Assembly (NCBI RefSeq): GCF_000152785.1
Contig: NZ_CH672414.1
Span: 1,800,639 to 1,864,638, forward strand
Direction: 5' to 3'
Source of the DNA: Yoonia vestfoldensis SKA53
GTDB lineage: Bacteria > Pseudomonadota > Alphaproteobacteria > Rhodobacterales > Rhodobacteraceae
DNA: 64,000 bases
Numbering within the stretch: the stretch's first letter is position 1; the number at the start of each line of letters is the position of its first letter. A program made the translations under genes and the position numbers. Shown here piece after piece: positions 25,546 to 35,947 of this stretch. The notes under the pieces are model-generated. The model ran no database searches. It worked only from the letters and a program-made list of their open reading frames with translations, and had not been told where the DNA came from.

Positions 25546-27336
25546 CTATTCGGCGGCGACACCTTCGGTGAATTGCAGCCGCGCCAGCCGCGCATAAAGC
25601 CCACCTTGCGCGACCAGCGCATCATGCGTGCCCTGCGCCACGATCCGGCCCGCGTCAAAGACGATGATACGGTCCGCCTTTTTCACCGTCGCCAGTCGAT
25701 GCGCCACGATCAGCGTCGTGCGAGTCTTGGCCAAATCCTCGACCGCGCGCTGCACGGCATGTTCGCTTTCGGCATCAAGCGCGCTTGTCGCTTCGTCCAA
25801 CAACAAGACCGGCGCATCACGCAAGATGGCACGCGCGATGGCGATCCGCTGCTTTTGTCCGCCCGACAGCATCACACCGCGTTCGCCGACATAGCTGTCA
25901 TAGCCACCAGGCAGGGCGATCAGGAAATCATGCGCGGCGGCAGCTTTAGCAGCGGCTTCGACCTCGGAATCGCTTGCGTCGGGACGGCCGAAACGGATAT
26001 TTTCACGCGCGGTATCCGCAAAGATCACCGGGTCTTGCGGCACCAAGGCGATGTGCCTGCGAAATTCAGCTCGGTTCAGACAGCGCAGGTCGATCCCGTC
26101 CAATGTCACGGCGCCTTCCTGCGGATCATAGAACCGCTGGACAAGCTGGATGATCGTGCTTTTGCCCGCACCCGACGGGCCGACAAGGGCGACGGTTTCA
26201 CCCGCCGCGATATGCAGGTCGATCCCGTCCAGCGCGGAAATCGACATCCGCGACGGATAACTGAACCGCAGGTTTTCAAAGCGCAGATCGCCACGGACAG
26301 GCGTGGGCAAGCGGTGCGGTTGCACAGGATCAGTCACACTGTCCTCGATGGTCAGCAATTCGATCAGCCGTTCGGTCGCACCCGCCGCACGTTGCAATTC
26401 GCCCCAGACCTCGGAAAGGGCGGCAACGGCTCCGCCGACCATGATCGTATAGATCATGAACTGCACCAGCCCGCCTTCGGTGATTTCGCCCGCGACAACA
26501 TCCTGCGAGCCCATTTGCAAAAACAAAACGATGGCCGCGAAGACCATGAAAATCACAACAGCCGTCAAGAACGCGCGCGTCAGAATGCGCCGCCTTGCGG
26601 ACCGATAGCTTTGCTCGGTCACTGCGTCGAACTTGGCCCGGCTGAGGCCTTCGTGGGTGAAAGCCTGGACCGTCTGGGCTGATGTCAAAAGCTCGGACGC
26701 ATCGCCGCTGGATTCCGCGATCAAATCCTGATTTTCGCGCGACAGGCTGCGCACACGACGGCCAAGAAACAGGATCGGGAACAGCACAACGGGGATCGGC
26801 CACAGCACCATGATGCTCATCTTGACCGAGGTCAGCAGCATCAGGATGACACCGCCGATAAAGATCAGGATATTGCGCAGCGCGATCGAGGCGGAACTAC
26901 CGATCACCGACAGGATCAGCGTGGTGTCGGTGGTGATGCGGCTCAGCACTTCGCCCGTCATGATGCGTTCGTAAAAGGCGGGGCTCATGCTGATCATTCG
27001 GTTGAAGACGGCCTTGCGGAGATCGGCCACAACACGTTCGCCCAGACGCGTCACAAGATAATATCGCAGCGCAGTCCCAAAGGCGAGAAGCACGGCAAAG
27101 GCCAACAGCGACATGAAATGGCGGCTGATTGCGACACTATCGAGCCCAAAATTATCAACCACCAGCCGCGCGATCAGCGGCAGGCTGAGCGCGACCATCG
27201 CGGTAAAGACAAGCGCAAATCCCGCCCCAGCCAAGTTCAATTTATAGGGTTTGATGAACGGCCAAAGGGCCTGAAGAGCGCCGATCTTTTTGCTTGATGG
27301 CCGGTCTTCTGCTTTGGTCTGCACAGTTTCGGCCAT
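25546..27336 (-). CDS. ABC exporter half-transporter (MsbA-like)
   Basis: A 596-residue fusion of a six-helix export membrane domain (residues ~20-310) and an ATPase domain (from ~340). Walker A is GPSGAGKST, the signature LSGGQKQRIAIARAIL and Walker B VLLLDEATSALD. It works as a homodimer that flips or exports lipids, lipid-linked molecules or drugs. No accessory genes adjoin it, so the cargo is open. It is 108 bp upstream of the acyl-CoA synthetase gene on the same strand, with no obvious terminator between them. Confidence 0.87.
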   Translation of the reverse strand: MAETVQTKAEDRPSSKKIGALQALWPFIKPYKLNLAGAGFALVFTAMVALSLPLIARLVVDNFGLDSVAISRHFMSLLAFAVLLAFGTALRYYLVTRLGERVVADLRKAVFNRMISMSPAFYERIMTGEVLSRITTDTTLILSVIGSSASIALRNILIFIGGVILMLLTSVKMSIMVLWPIPVVLFPILFLGRRVRSLSRENQDLIAESSGDASELLTSAQTVQAFTHEGLSRAKFDAVTEQSYRSARRRILTRAFLTAVVIFMVFAAIVLFLQMGSQDVVAGEITEGGLVQFMIYTIMVGGAVAALSEVWGELQRAAGATERLIELLTIEDSVTDPVQPHRLPTPVRGDLRFENLRFSYPSRMSISALDGIDLHIAAGETVALVGPSGAGKSTIIQLVQRFYDPQEGAVTLDGIDLRCLNRAEFRRHIALVPQDPVIFADTARENIRFGRPDASDSEVEAAAKAAAAHDFLIALPGGYDSYVGERGVMLSGGQKQRIAIARAILRDAPVLLLDEATSALDAESEHAVQRAVEDLAKTRTTLIVAHRLATVKKADRIIVFDAGRIVAQGTHDALVAQGGLYARLARLQFTEGVAAE

Positions 27337-27427
27337 CGGGCATCCTTTGTCTATCAGGGCCTGATGTAAAGCTGAGCGGCCATTTGCACAAGTTTGGACC
27401 CACCTTGGTCCGCAATTGTCGCAGGAT

Positions 27428-27501
27428 TGGAGCGGGCGGCGGGAATCGAACCCGCGTCTCTTGCTTGGAAGGCAAGGGTCTTACCATTACACAACGCCCG
27501 C
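27428..27501 (-). tRNA. tRNA-Gly (UCC)
   Basis: The minus strand folds as a complete tRNA of 74 nt. The acceptor strand GCGGGCG (27501-27495) pairs with CGCCCGC (27438-27432). The anticodon stem CTTGC/GCAAG encloses the loop CTTCCAA with anticodon TCC, and the T arm has GGTTCGATTCC. The discriminator T is followed by an encoded CCA at 27430-27428. Confidence 0.95.
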
Positions 27502-27550
27502 GCAGTGCTTCGATTAAGTCAAGCAGCCCGCCCCGTCAAGGAACTGCCCG

Positions 27551-27585
27551 CATCTTCCGAGCATAAATATCCCCGCGCGGAGCGC
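27551..27585 (-). repeat. 35-bp dispersed 3' element, copy 2
   Basis: Same 35-bp element as at 12475-12509, with one base different. On the minus strand it lies 52 bp after the stop codon of the 5'-nucleotidase gene and before the tRNA gene. Both copies keep the same orientation relative to the gene they follow, which suggests a role in the 3' region of transcripts (termination or RNA stability). Confidence 0.75.
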
Positions 27586-27637
27586 ATCTGACATCACGTT
27601 GCGCGCCGCCTGTTGCAGCGGCGCGCACCTGTCTGCG

Positions 27638-29200
27638 CTAGTTCACCGTGATCCGACCATCGGTGTAAGGCACGAAAGCGCCCTGCGCCGCCATATATTC
27701 GGCCAGCACATCCGCCAGATCGGGGCCGAAATCATAGGCATTGGCCGCATCCTCGAACATGGCATAGCCGTCACCGCCATTGCGGACATAATTGTTGGAC
27801 ACCACCGCATAGACCATTGCCGGATCAAGCGGAGCAGCGCCCACCATCACGTCAGACACCCGCTCGCCAGCAGGTGCCGCGCTATCGACGGTAAAGGTCA
27901 TGCCCGCGACCTGCGGGAAACGACCGGCACCTTCCTCGATCTGGCTGACACCGTTTTCGAGTGCTTGCAGCAGGGTTTCACCCGTCACCTCGAAGGTGGA
28001 CAGCGTGTTCTGGAACGGCAGCACGCCCAAAACTTCGCCCATCGTCACCTCGCCTTCATCAATCGAGGCGCGGATGCCGCCCCCATTCTGGATCGCGATC
28101 TGGACGCCCTGATCACGCACGCGGTCCAGCATCGCATCGGCGATCAGCGATCCCATCGGGCATTCCATCGCACGGCAGACGCTGCGGTCACCATCAATCG
28201 CCGCGGCAGTTTCAGCGACGATGCGCGTCTTCATCTCTTCGATCGGCCCGGCGAGTTCCGCGATCCGCGCGACGGCCGCTTCATCCTCGGCCACGCTGGC
28301 ATCCAGCAGAATCGTATCGCCGGTAGCCGAAGTGACATTGCCCGCGTCATCAAAGACCAGCGTCAGATGGCCGACATATTTGGAATAGGCATAGGCCTGT
28401 ACTACAGGCACAGCGCCAACCATCGTGGGATAAGCCAGCGCGCCGTCTTCGGTGTTGGACATCAGCGTATGCGAATGCCCGCCAACAATGGCGTCGATCC
28501 CGTCAACCGCGGCGGCGATTTCCATATCCTTGGACAGGCCGACATGGGTCAGCGCGATGATCTTGGTGACACCCTCGTCTTGCAGGGCCGCGACATCCGC
28601 GCTCAGGCTTGCAACTTCGGGGGTGAAGATGACAGCATCCGACGGGCTGGATGTTTCGACCGTATCACTGGCCAATGCCGAGATGATGCCGATCCGCTGC
28701 CCGCCAATCTCCAGCACAACGTGGTTGTCGACCTGACCGGCCAAGATATTGGAACCGGCCACGTCGATATTGCCTGAAATCACCGGAAAAGACACCAGAT
28801 CGGTCAGCTTGCGCAGTCCTGCGTCGCCATCGTCGAATTCATGGTTGCCCACGGCCATGACGTCATAGCCGATGACATTCATGAACTCGGCTTCGACCTC
28901 GCCCTTATAGGTCGTGTACATCAGGCTGCCCTGATATTGGTCGCCCGCATCGACAACGACGACATTCTGGCCCGCCAGTTCGTCGCGCAGGGCGTTGATC
29001 TGGGTGATGACCCGCGCCACGCCGCCAAAGCATTCACCGGCGGCATTCGCCTCGGCGTTGCAGGTGGAATCAAACGCGCTGATCGGCTCGATCCGGCTGT
29101 GGAGGTCATTGGTATGGATGATATGCAGCGTGTAATCGGCCGCAGCCGACCCCGCGATCAGCGCCAAAGCGCAGCTTGTGGTCATCAGTCGCAATGTCAT
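27638..29200 (-). CDS. Periplasmic 5'-nucleotidase/2',3'-cyclic phosphodiesterase (UshA-like)
   Basis: A 520-residue exported metallophosphatase. The signal peptide ends at about residue 21 (SAAADYTLH). The two-metal site is seen in HTNDLHSR, DAGDQYQGS, GNHEFDDGD and GGHSH. The C-terminal substrate-binding domain starts near residue 330 and includes IQNGGGIRASIDEGEVTMGE. It removes phosphate from external nucleotides, which would feed the nucleoside salvage operon encoded at 44-48.5 kb. It stands alone, with 151 bp to the divergent DUF952 gene. Confidence 0.9.
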   Translation of the reverse strand: MTLRLMTTSCALALIAGSAAADYTLHIIHTNDLHSRIEPISAFDSTCNAEANAAGECFGGVARVITQINALRDELAGQNVVVVDAGDQYQGSLMYTTYKGEVEAEFMNVIGYDVMAVGNHEFDDGDAGLRKLTDLVSFPVISGNIDVAGSNILAGQVDNHVVLEIGGQRIGIISALASDTVETSSPSDAVIFTPEVASLSADVAALQDEGVTKIIALTHVGLSKDMEIAAAVDGIDAIVGGHSHTLMSNTEDGALAYPTMVGAVPVVQAYAYSKYVGHLTLVFDDAGNVTSATGDTILLDASVAEDEAAVARIAELAGPIEEMKTRIVAETAAAIDGDRSVCRAMECPMGSLIADAMLDRVRDQGVQIAIQNGGGIRASIDEGEVTMGEVLGVLPFQNTLSTFEVTGETLLQALENGVSQIEEGAGRFPQVAGMTFTVDSAAPAGERVSDVMVGAAPLDPAMVYAVVSNNYVRNGGDGYAMFEDAANAYDFGPDLADVLAEYMAAQGAFVPYTDGRITVN

Positions 29201-29351
29201 GGCAGTCTCCCTTCAGGTTTCGCTCCGCAAGATTGGCCGCGCCATGTAACAGGAGTCAAACACAATGACCTGACATCAGCACCTTACCGCGTCCTCAACC
29301 GACATTGCCAAGACACTTGACCATTTTTTGCGCAGGCCCCATGACGCTGCC

Positions 29352-29684
29352 ATGTTGATTTACAAGATTTTCCGCGCCGATGAATGGGCCGCCTTTGAAC
29401 GCGATGGCGCAACATCGGGCGCGCCTGTCGATCTGGCCGATGGCTATATCCATTTTTCTACGGCCGCGACGGTAGCCGAGACATTGACCAAGTATTTCAC
29501 CGGCGAAACCGGTCTGGTTCTACTGGCGGTCGCAGCAGAGGGTCTGGACCCGCTGAAATGGGAACCGGCGCGCGGCGGCGTGCTGTTTCCCCATCTTTAC
29601 CGTGACCTGACACTGGCCGATGTGGTCTGGGTCCGCGACCTGCCGCTGTCGGATGGCGCGCATGTCCTGCCGGATCTTGCATGA
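29352..29684 (+). CDS. DUF952 family protein
   Basis: A 110-residue soluble protein with the DUF952 pattern: [17 protein letters not shown] at the start and [20 protein letters not shown] in the middle. The family resembles glutathione S-transferase or ADP-ribosyltransferase-like small folds, and its activity is not known. I use the ATG at 29352; an in-frame ATG at 29328 lacks support. The stop overlaps pyrD (ATGA), a pairing often seen in this order. Confidence 0.82.
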   Translation: MLIYKIFRADEWAAFERDGATSGAPVDLADGYIHFSTAATVAETLTKYFTGETGLVLLAVAAEGLDPLKWEPARGGVLFPHLYRDLTLADVVWVRDLPLSDGAHVLPDLA

Positions 29685-30733
29685 AAGCGATTGAACAGAT
29701 CGGGCTTTCGGCGCTGCGCCGGATTGATCCGGAAACGGCGCATGGTCTGGCGATCACGGCCTTGCGCGCAGGGCTTGGCCCGAAAATCGCGCCCTTCACA
29801 TCGCCCCGGCTGCGCTCTGATGTGGCGGGGCTGTCGCTGCCCAACCCGATTGGTCTTGCCGCCGGTTTCGACAAGAATGCAACCGCCCTTGCGCCGCTGG
29901 CGCGCAGCGGTTTCGGCTTTGTCGAGGTCGGTGCCGCCACACCGCGCCCCCAGCCCGGCAACACCAAGCCGCGCCTGTTCCGGCTGACCGCGGATCGCGC
30001 CGTGATCAACCGGTTCGGGTTCAACAACGACGGGATGCAGGTGATCGCGGACAGGTTGGCGCAGCGCCCTGCAGATGGCGTGATCGGCCTGAACCTTGGC
30101 GCGAACAAGGACAGTACCGACAAGGCCGCAGATTTTGCCACCGTGCTGGCCCATTGCGGCCCGCATGTAGATTTCGCGACGGTCAATGTGTCCTCGCCCA
30201 ACACCGAAAAACTGCGCGACCTGCAAGGCAAGGCAGCGCTGGCGGCCTTGCTCGCCGGTGTGATGGAGACGCGGGCAGGCATGGCACGCGCGATCCCTGT
30301 CTTTCTCAAGATCGCGCCGGATTTGACCGGCGAGGAGATTGCCGAGATTGCCGAAGTTGCACAGGCGGCGGGTATTGCAGGCATCATCGCCACCAATACC
30401 ACGCTGGACCGCACAGGACTGCATGGCCCCCATACGCAGGAAAAAGGCGGGCTGTCCGGCCAGCCTTTGTTTGAAAAATCGACGCGCGTGCTGGCACAGC
30501 TGTCGGCCCTGACCGATCTGCCAATCATCGGGGTTGGTGGGGTCGCCACGGCGGACCAAGCCTATCAGAAAATCCGCGCCGGGGCCTGCGCCGTGCAGCT
30601 TTACACGGCGTTGGTCTATGGCGGTTTGTCTTTGGTCGATGATATCGCACGCGGATTGGATGCGCTGTTGCTGCGCGACGGGTTTGCCAGTCTCGCCGAT
30701 GCGGTCGGATCAGGCCGCGCGGACTGGACCTGA
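29681..30733 (+). CDS. pyrD: Dihydroorotate dehydrogenase, quinone-dependent (class 2)
   Basis: A 350-residue FMN enzyme of pyrimidine synthesis. The N-terminal helical membrane-docking extension typical of class 2 is present (about residues 1-40). FMN and substrate motifs include [24 protein letters not shown] and IIATNTT, and the C-terminal part has [21 protein letters not shown]. It oxidises dihydroorotate to orotate using ubiquinone at the inner membrane. Its last 24 bases overlap the convergent MATE transporter gene. Confidence 0.95.
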   Translation: MKAIEQIGLSALRRIDPETAHGLAITALRAGLGPKIAPFTSPRLRSDVAGLSLPNPIGLAAGFDKNATALAPLARSGFGFVEVGAATPRPQPGNTKPRLFRLTADRAVINRFGFNNDGMQVIADRLAQRPADGVIGLNLGANKDSTDKAADFATVLAHCGPHVDFATVNVSSPNTEKLRDLQGKAALAALLAGVMETRAGMARAIPVFLKIAPDLTGEEIAEIAEVAQAAGIAGIIATNTTLDRTGLHGPHTQEKGGLSGQPLFEKSTRVLAQLSALTDLPIIGVGGVATADQAYQKIRAGACAVQLYTALVYGGLSLVDDIARGLDALLLRDGFASLADAVGSGRADWT

Positions 30734-32035
30734 GGCAGCAGCCTCTAATGCGGGATATTTCAGCCCCAATGTCACCCCGCGCACCACAAAGCTGATCAGC
30801 ATCCCGATCCACAGACCATGATTGCCAAACAGCGCCATCAAAGGAATGACGCTGACGAAATAGACAACCGCCGACACAATCATCATGTTACGCATATCCG
30901 TTGTCCGGGTCGCCCCGATGAAAATACCGTCCAGCATCCATGCGGCGACCCCTGCCAAGGGCGCTGCGACCATATAGGGCAGATAGGTGCGGGCGGCAGC
31001 GCGTACCTCGGGTGCGGTGGTCATGATGTCGATGGTGATGCCGCCAAACAGCGCGAAACAGACCGCCATGATGGCACAGGCCCCCAGACCCCAAAGGCTG
31101 GTGATGATCGCCGCGCGGCGCAGCACGCCACGTGCACGCGCGCCCGCAGCCTTGCCCACCAGCGCCTCGGCGGCAAAGGCGAAACCGTCCAGCGCATAGG
31201 CCGTAACGTACAAAAACTGGATCAGGATCTGGTTCGCGGCCAAAGGCACATCGCCAAAGCCCGCGCCATAGAACAGGAAACTGACAAAGATTGCCTGCAC
31301 CAGCACCGACCGGATCATGATATCGCTGTTCACCACGGCCATGCGCCGCAGGCGGATCAAGTCAAACACCCGCGCCGCCGTCCGCCATGCGACCCCGGCA
31401 AAAGCATCGCGGCAATACCACAGCCCCAGCGCCAGCCCGGCCCAGACGGCGATGAACGTAGCCCAGGCCACGCCCGCCACACCCCAGTCAAAGCCCAGCA
31501 CGAACACAAGGTCCAACCCGATGTTCAGCCCGTTCATCAATAGCTGGATCATCAGCACCCCGCCCGTGCGTTCCTGCGCAATCAGCCAGCCGGTGATCCC
31601 GTATAACGCGATGGTCGCGGGCGCAGACCAGATGCGGATCGCCATGTAATCGCGGGCCAGATCTTCGACCTCGGCGCTGGCGGGGGCAAGGCGGAAAGCA
31701 CCGTCAAAGATCAGCCATTGCGCAGCGATCATCACCGCCCCCGCGCCAAAACCGATCAGCAGCGCGCGCGATAACAGGGCCGCAACCTCGTCCATGTCGC
31801 CGGCACCGCTGGCTTGGGCGGCAAGGCCCGTGGTCCCCATCCGCAGAAAGCCGAAAACCCAGTAGACCGCAGTCAGGATCACGGCCCCAAGGCCCACAGC
31901 ACCAATCGGTGCCGCCTCTCCCAGTTGCCCCACGACGCCAGTATCGACCAAGCCCAGCAGCGGCACCGTTGCATTGGCCAGCACGATCGGCAGCGCGATG
32001 CGCAGCACCCGTCGATGCGTCAGGATGTCAGCCAT
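30710..32035 (-). CDS. MATE family efflux transporter (DinF-like)
   Basis: A 441-residue protein with about twelve membrane helices in two bundles, beginning [32 protein letters not shown], the usual MATE opening. The DinF branch fits best. It exports cationic or other small molecules with Na+ or H+. It ends a three-gene operon after two thioesterase genes, overlapping the previous one by eight bases; no functional link to them is evident. Confidence 0.88.
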   Translation of the reverse strand: MADILTHRRVLRIALPIVLANATVPLLGLVDTGVVGQLGEAAPIGAVGLGAVILTAVYWVFGFLRMGTTGLAAQASGAGDMDEVAALLSRALLIGFGAGAVMIAAQWLIFDGAFRLAPASAEVEDLARDYMAIRIWSAPATIALYGITGWLIAQERTGGVLMIQLLMNGLNIGLDLVFVLGFDWGVAGVAWATFIAVWAGLALGLWYCRDAFAGVAWRTAARVFDLIRLRRMAVVNSDIMIRSVLVQAIFVSFLFYGAGFGDVPLAANQILIQFLYVTAYALDGFAFAAEALVGKAAGARARGVLRRAAIITSLWGLGACAIMAVCFALFGGITIDIMTTAPEVRAAARTYLPYMVAAPLAGVAAWMLDGIFIGATRTTDMRNMMIVSAVVYFVSVIPLMALFGNHGLWIGMLISFVVRGVTLGLKYPALEAAASGPVRAA

Positions 32036-32522
32036 CCCGTGGGGGCATCAGGAAATGACCCGTCGCCTGTGCAAAAAGCCGTGCGCGGTTGTCCTGCCAT
32101 GTTTCCACATGCACGGACGCATAACGGCGGCCAGACCGATTGACCCGCGCGCGCGCATAAGCATCGCGCGGTAACCCGCTGCGCAGGTAATCGACGGTAA
32201 AGTCGATGGTCTTGGGCAGGGTGATGGCGGGGGTGTCATCGGTGATGCGCCCTGCCTCCATATCTTCCCAGATCATCGCCCAGGTCAGTTCCATGATCGC
32301 CGTCACCTCTAGAAACGCCGCCGTCGCGCCGCCATGCAGCGCGGGCAGCATCGGGTTGCCGATCAACCGGTCGGCATAGGGCAGGATCGCGGTCAATTCA
32401 TCCCCACGCCGGTCAATCTGGATACCCAAAAACTGCATATAGGGCACCCGCGCCACCAGTTTTTGCAACATCGCGTCGCGGCGTTGCTTGATCACTTGAA
32501 CCGCTTCGGGGCGGGTATTCAT
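32028..32522 (-). CDS. PaaI-type hotdog thioesterase
   Basis: A 164-residue hotdog-fold protein. The catalytic-loop region is [24 protein letters not shown], matching the HGG motif of PaaI/YbgC-like acyl-CoA thioesterases. It probably hydrolyses an acyl- or aryl-CoA in the cytosol. It overlaps the neighbouring paralogue upstream (ATGA) and the MATE gene downstream. Both hotdog genes lie next to a block of acyl-CoA metabolism genes transcribed the other way. Confidence 0.82.
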   Translation of the reverse strand: MNTRPEAVQVIKQRRDAMLQKLVARVPYMQFLGIQIDRRGDELTAILPYADRLIGNPMLPALHGGATAAFLEVTAIMELTWAMIWEDMEAGRITDDTPAITLPKTIDFTVDYLRSGLPRDAYARARVNRSGRRYASVHVETWQDNRARLFAQATGHFLMPPRDG

Positions 32523-32959
32523 GCTTTGCCCCTACTGATCGTAAAGGCCCCAGTCGCCGAGGCTACAGGCCGATCCGCGTCACTGTCCACTGCCGTCGCC
32601 CGCACAAAGGCGACCGACCGCGTGACGTGATAACATTCCGCAGTCGCCGTGATCCGGTCGCCGGGGGTAGCAGGGCGCATATAGTCGATCCGCAGATCAA
32701 GCGTCGCCGTGGCCAAGGCCGCGGCCGGATGCGCCATCACCGCGGCACCGGCGCAGGTGTCCATCAAGGCGGACACCGCACCACCATGGATGACGCCGGT
32801 ATCGGGATCACCGATAAAGCGCTGATCGTAATCCATCGCAATGGTCGCCCGCCCGTCGCCCACCTCGGTCAGGGTCATGCCCAGCGCTTGCGCATGCGGG
32901 ATGGATGCGATGAACTGCGCGGCGATCTTGTCGCGGCGGCTGGCCTGATCATCTGACAT
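32519..32959 (-). CDS. PaaI-type hotdog thioesterase, second copy
   Basis: A 146-residue hotdog protein with [24 protein letters not shown], the active-site HGG loop followed by the catalytic aspartate helix. It is only distantly similar to its neighbour, so this is not a recent duplication. The start is placed at the ATG at 32957-32959, where the alignable domain begins; the frame is open upstream but without a credible extension. It is the first gene of the operon and divergent from the first merR gene. Confidence 0.82.
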   Translation of the reverse strand: MSDDQASRRDKIAAQFIASIPHAQALGMTLTEVGDGRATIAMDYDQRFIGDPDTGVIHGGAVSALMDTCAGAAVMAHPAAALATATLDLRIDYMRPATPGDRITATAECYHVTRSVAFVRATAVDSDADRPVASATGAFTISRGKA

Positions 32960-33085
32960 GGCTTCTCTTTCACAGTTGGGCCTTCCTAACCGGAGTAGCG
33001 TCACCCGGTTGTCATTGCAAACATGATTGATCCATCTGTTGCCCCGCCGCAGCGATGGCGATAGGTTGATGCCGAGGAGAAACCG

Positions 33086-33454
33086 ATGACCGAAAAGCGC
33101 CTGTCGTTCAAAGAGATGTGTGCGAAATTCGACGTCACGCCTCGGACTTTGCGCTATTATGAGTATATCGAACTGCTGACCCCCGAAAAGGAAGGGCGCG
33201 CACGGTTCTATGGCCCGCGCGAGCTGGCACGGATGACGCTGATCCTGCGGGGCCGGCGGTTTGGCTTTGCGCTCGAAGACATCCGGCAATGGCTGCTGAT
33301 CTACGAAAAAGAAGGCACCCATGCGCAGATGCGCGAATGGGTCGCGCTGGCCGACCGGCAGATGGAAGAATTACGCCAACAACGCGCGCAGCTGGATGAA
33401 ACGATGGCCGAACTGCAACAGCTGCGGGACCATACGGCGAAAACACTGGCCTGA
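33086..33454 (+). CDS. MerR-family transcriptional regulator 1
   Basis: A 122-residue MerR protein. The winged helix-turn-helix ([26 protein letters not shown]) is followed by a long coiled coil and no metal-binding cysteines. This resembles the MerR regulators (LiuR-type and relatives) that control fatty- or branched-chain acid breakdown. It precedes a second, similar MerR gene and the acyl-CoA dehydrogenase. GAGGAG lies ahead of the ATG. Confidence 0.85.
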   Translation: MTEKRLSFKEMCAKFDVTPRTLRYYEYIELLTPEKEGRARFYGPRELARMTLILRGRRFGFALEDIRQWLLIYEKEGTHAQMREWVALADRQMEELRQQRAQLDETMAELQQLRDHTAKTLA

Positions 33455-33540
33455 GCGCGGCCTGCACCGCGTCAGATAATTCCACCAAATTCGCCAGATT
33501 TTTGCTGACCTTTCGTCACCCTTTTTGTGACGCCACGTTC

Positions 33541-33554
33541 CGTTTACGTAAACG
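33541..33554. promoter_or_regulatory. Palindromic operator CGTTTACGTAAACG before the second merR gene
   Basis: A perfect 14-bp palindrome in the 171-bp gap ahead of the second MerR gene and the acyl-CoA dehydrogenase. The core TTTACGTAAA resembles operators I remember for LiuR-type MerR regulators of acyl-CoA catabolism. A looser inverted repeat, CGTCAC-N7-GTGACG, lies just upstream at 33514-33532. The palindrome is 72 bp before the start codon. It may be autoregulatory. Confidence 0.55.
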
Positions 33555-33625
33555 TCACCTTTGCTTGTAAGACTGTCATGTGATCCGCAATTGCGTGGCA
33601 ACAGCCATTCGCATGAGGAAAAGCC

Positions 33626-34027
33626 ATGACGACAGATACAATGAACATCCGCGAGATGTGCGAGACCTTCGAAGTCACGCCCCGCACTTTGCGTTTCTAT
33701 GAGGCCAAGGAACTGCTGTTCCCGATCCGCCAGGGCCAAAAGCGCCTGTTCACCAAGCGCGACCGCGCCCGGCTCAAGCTGATCCTGCGCGGCAAGCGCT
33801 TTGGCTTCTCGCTCGAGGAAATCCGGCAGTTGCTGGACCTCTACCACATGGACGACGGGCAAGAGACCCAGCTGTCAAAGACCTATGAACTGGCCGAACG
33901 CCATCTGGCCGACATGCAAGCCCAGAAAGCAGAGCTTGATGAAGCGATTGGTGAATTGAAGGCCCAGATGGCCTGGGGTGCCGAAAAGCTGTCCAGCCTC
34001 GCCAAAAAGAAATCCGCTGCCGCTTGA
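33626..34027 (+). CDS. MerR-family transcriptional regulator 2
   Basis: A 133-residue MerR protein similar to its neighbour ([26 protein letters not shown]) with a C-terminal coiled coil ending in a lysine- and alanine-rich tail and no cysteine metal site. An acyl-CoA or fatty-acid ligand is likely, given that the acyl-CoA dehydrogenase gene starts 43 bp downstream on the same strand. An upstream palindrome could be its operator. The first and second MerR proteins look like old duplicates and might form mixed dimers. Confidence 0.85.
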   Translation: MTTDTMNIREMCETFEVTPRTLRFYEAKELLFPIRQGQKRLFTKRDRARLKLILRGKRFGFSLEEIRQLLDLYHMDDGQETQLSKTYELAERHLADMQAQKAELDEAIGELKAQMAWGAEKLSSLAKKKSAAA

Positions 34028-34070
34028 GGCGGCGCACCATTCACGACACGACCCCAGGGAGAGAGACCAG

Positions 34071-35849
34071 ATGCCCATCTACAATGCGCCCGTCAAAGAC
34101 ATCCAATTCGTGCTGCACGACCTGCTGAAAATCAGCGAACAGGATATTGCGGGGTTCGAAGACCTTGAGCGCGATTTCACCGGTGCCGTGGTCGAAGAGG
34201 CCGGCAAGGTCGCCACAGCCGTGCTGCACCCGCTGAACGCCGTGGGTGACCGTGAAGGCTGCGTGCTGGAAAACGGTGTCGTGCGCACGCCTGCGGGTTT
34301 CAAGGACGCGTTCGAACAAATGAAAAAAGGCGGTTGGACCGCGATGGATTGTGACCCCGCATACGGTGGTCAGGGCCTTCCTTACGTCATGCACACCGCG
34401 GCACAGGAACCGTTCGTGTCCGCCAATATGGCGTTCAACATGTATCAGGGCCTGACCCATGGCGCCTATTCGGCGATCTATGCGCATGGCTCGGACGAGC
34501 AGAAACAGACATACCTGCCAAAACTGACGACCTGCGAATGGACCGGCACGATGAACCTGACGGAACCGCATTGCGGCACCGATCTGGGCCTGATGCGCAC
34601 CAAGGCGGTCCCGCAGGACGATGGCAGCTACAAGATCAGCGGCCAGAAGATTTTCATCTCGGCGGGCGATCACGATCTGGCGGAGAATATCATCCACCTG
34701 GTGCTGGCGAAAATTCAGGGCGGGCCTGACGGGATCAAGGGCGTGTCCTTGTTCATCGTGCCCAAGATCATGGTGAATGACGACGGCAGCCTTGGCGCGC
34801 GCAATGGCGTCAGCGTCGGCAAGATCGAAGAGAAAATGGGCATCCACGGCAATGCGACCTGTGTGATGAATTATGATGACGCGACCGGTTTTCTTGTGGG
34901 CGAAGCCCATAAAGGCATGCGCGCCATGTTCACCATGATGAACGAGGCCCGTCTGGGTGTCGGCCTGCAAGGCTATGCCCAGGCTGAAAGCGCCTATCAG
35001 AACGCTGTCGCCTATGCCAACGACCGCCTGCAAGGGCGCGCCGTCACCGGTGCGGAAAACCCCGACGGCCCCGCCGATCCGCTGATCGTGCATCCCGATA
35101 TCCGCCGCAACCTGATGGACCAGAAATCTTTTGTCGAAGGGGCGCGCGCCTTTACCTATTGGGGCGCATATCTGATCGACCGCGCACATCGCAACAGCGA
35201 CAAGGACGCCGATGGCCTGATCTCGCTGATGACGCCGGTCATCAAGGGGTTCTTGACCGACAAAGGCTTTGAATATGCCACAGCCGCGCAGCAGGTTTAC
35301 GGCGGCCATGGCTATATCGAAGAATGGGGCATGTCCCAATATGCCCGCGACGCCCGCATCGCCATGATCTACGAAGGGGCCAACGGTATTCAGGCGCTGG
35401 ACCTTGTGGGTCGCAAGCTCGCGCTGGATGGCGGCAAGCATGTCATGGCGTTTTTCGAGATGATCAAAACCTTCATCAAGGAAAACGAAGGGAACGAGGC
35501 GTTGAACAAGGATTTCCTTGTCCCGCTGAAAGCCGCCAGCAAGGACCTGCAAGCAGCGGGGATGTATTTCATGCAAAACGGCATGAAGAATCCAAATAAC
35601 GCGCTGTCGGGGTCCTATGATTTCATGCACATGATGGGCCATGTCTGTCTGGGTCTGATGTGGGCGCGCATGGCGAAGGCCGCGATGGACGCTTTGGCCA
35701 GCGGTGCATCCGACACCGAATTCTATGAAACAAAAATCGCGACCGGGCGCTATTATATGGCACGTCAACTGCCCGCAACGGCCATGCATCTGGCACGCAT
35801 CAACACAGGAGCGGATACGGTCATGGCGCTGCAGGCCGCACATTTCTGA
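34071..35849 (+). CDS. Acyl-CoA dehydrogenase, long form (FadE/DmdC-like)
   Basis: A 592-residue flavoprotein, longer than the ~380 of classic acyl-CoA dehydrogenases because of the extra C-terminal domain. Visible motifs are [65 protein letters not shown]. The family covers medium/long-chain enzymes and the methylmercaptopropionyl-CoA dehydrogenases (DmdC) of roseobacters. With thiolase and FadB genes next, general fatty-acid oxidation is the simplest reading. The ATG at 34071 follows GGGAGAGAG; the frame is open further upstream inside merR. Confidence 0.87.
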   Translation: MPIYNAPVKDIQFVLHDLLKISEQDIAGFEDLERDFTGAVVEEAGKVATAVLHPLNAVGDREGCVLENGVVRTPAGFKDAFEQMKKGGWTAMDCDPAYGGQGLPYVMHTAAQEPFVSANMAFNMYQGLTHGAYSAIYAHGSDEQKQTYLPKLTTCEWTGTMNLTEPHCGTDLGLMRTKAVPQDDGSYKISGQKIFISAGDHDLAENIIHLVLAKIQGGPDGIKGVSLFIVPKIMVNDDGSLGARNGVSVGKIEEKMGIHGNATCVMNYDDATGFLVGEAHKGMRAMFTMMNEARLGVGLQGYAQAESAYQNAVAYANDRLQGRAVTGAENPDGPADPLIVHPDIRRNLMDQKSFVEGARAFTYWGAYLIDRAHRNSDKDADGLISLMTPVIKGFLTDKGFEYATAAQQVYGGHGYIEEWGMSQYARDARIAMIYEGANGIQALDLVGRKLALDGGKHVMAFFEMIKTFIKENEGNEALNKDFLVPLKAASKDLQAAGMYFMQNGMKNPNNALSGSYDFMHMMGHVCLGLMWARMAKAAMDALASGASDTEFYETKIATGRYYMARQLPATAMHLARINTGADTVMALQAAHF

Positions 35850-35851
35850 TA

Positions 35852-35879
35852 GGCTGGGTGGGTTAAAACCCACCTTGCC
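35852..35879. terminator. Hairpin after the acyl-CoA dehydrogenase gene
   Basis: GGTGGGTT pairs with AACCCACC in the centre, and the flanks GGC/GCC extend the stem, starting three bases after the stop codon. Its core resembles the hairpins at 10061 and 59711 in this window. It is a likely transcription end or repeated palindromic element. Confidence 0.5.
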
Positions 35880-35947
35880 CTTCCACTGTCAGGTATCGCG
35901 GCAAGACCAGTGCCCGACGCCTGCGGCGGGCAAAGGGCCTCCGGCGG

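Noticed and set aside
23536-26682. A 1048-codon open frame on the plus strand
   Set aside because: It lies antisense to the acyl-CoA synthetase and ABC exporter genes, its translation is rich in His, Arg, Gln and Asp as expected of a high-GC shadow frame, and it matches no family.
34041-35873. A 610-codon open frame on the minus strand
   Set aside because: Antisense shadow of the acyl-CoA dehydrogenase gene; no recognisable domains.
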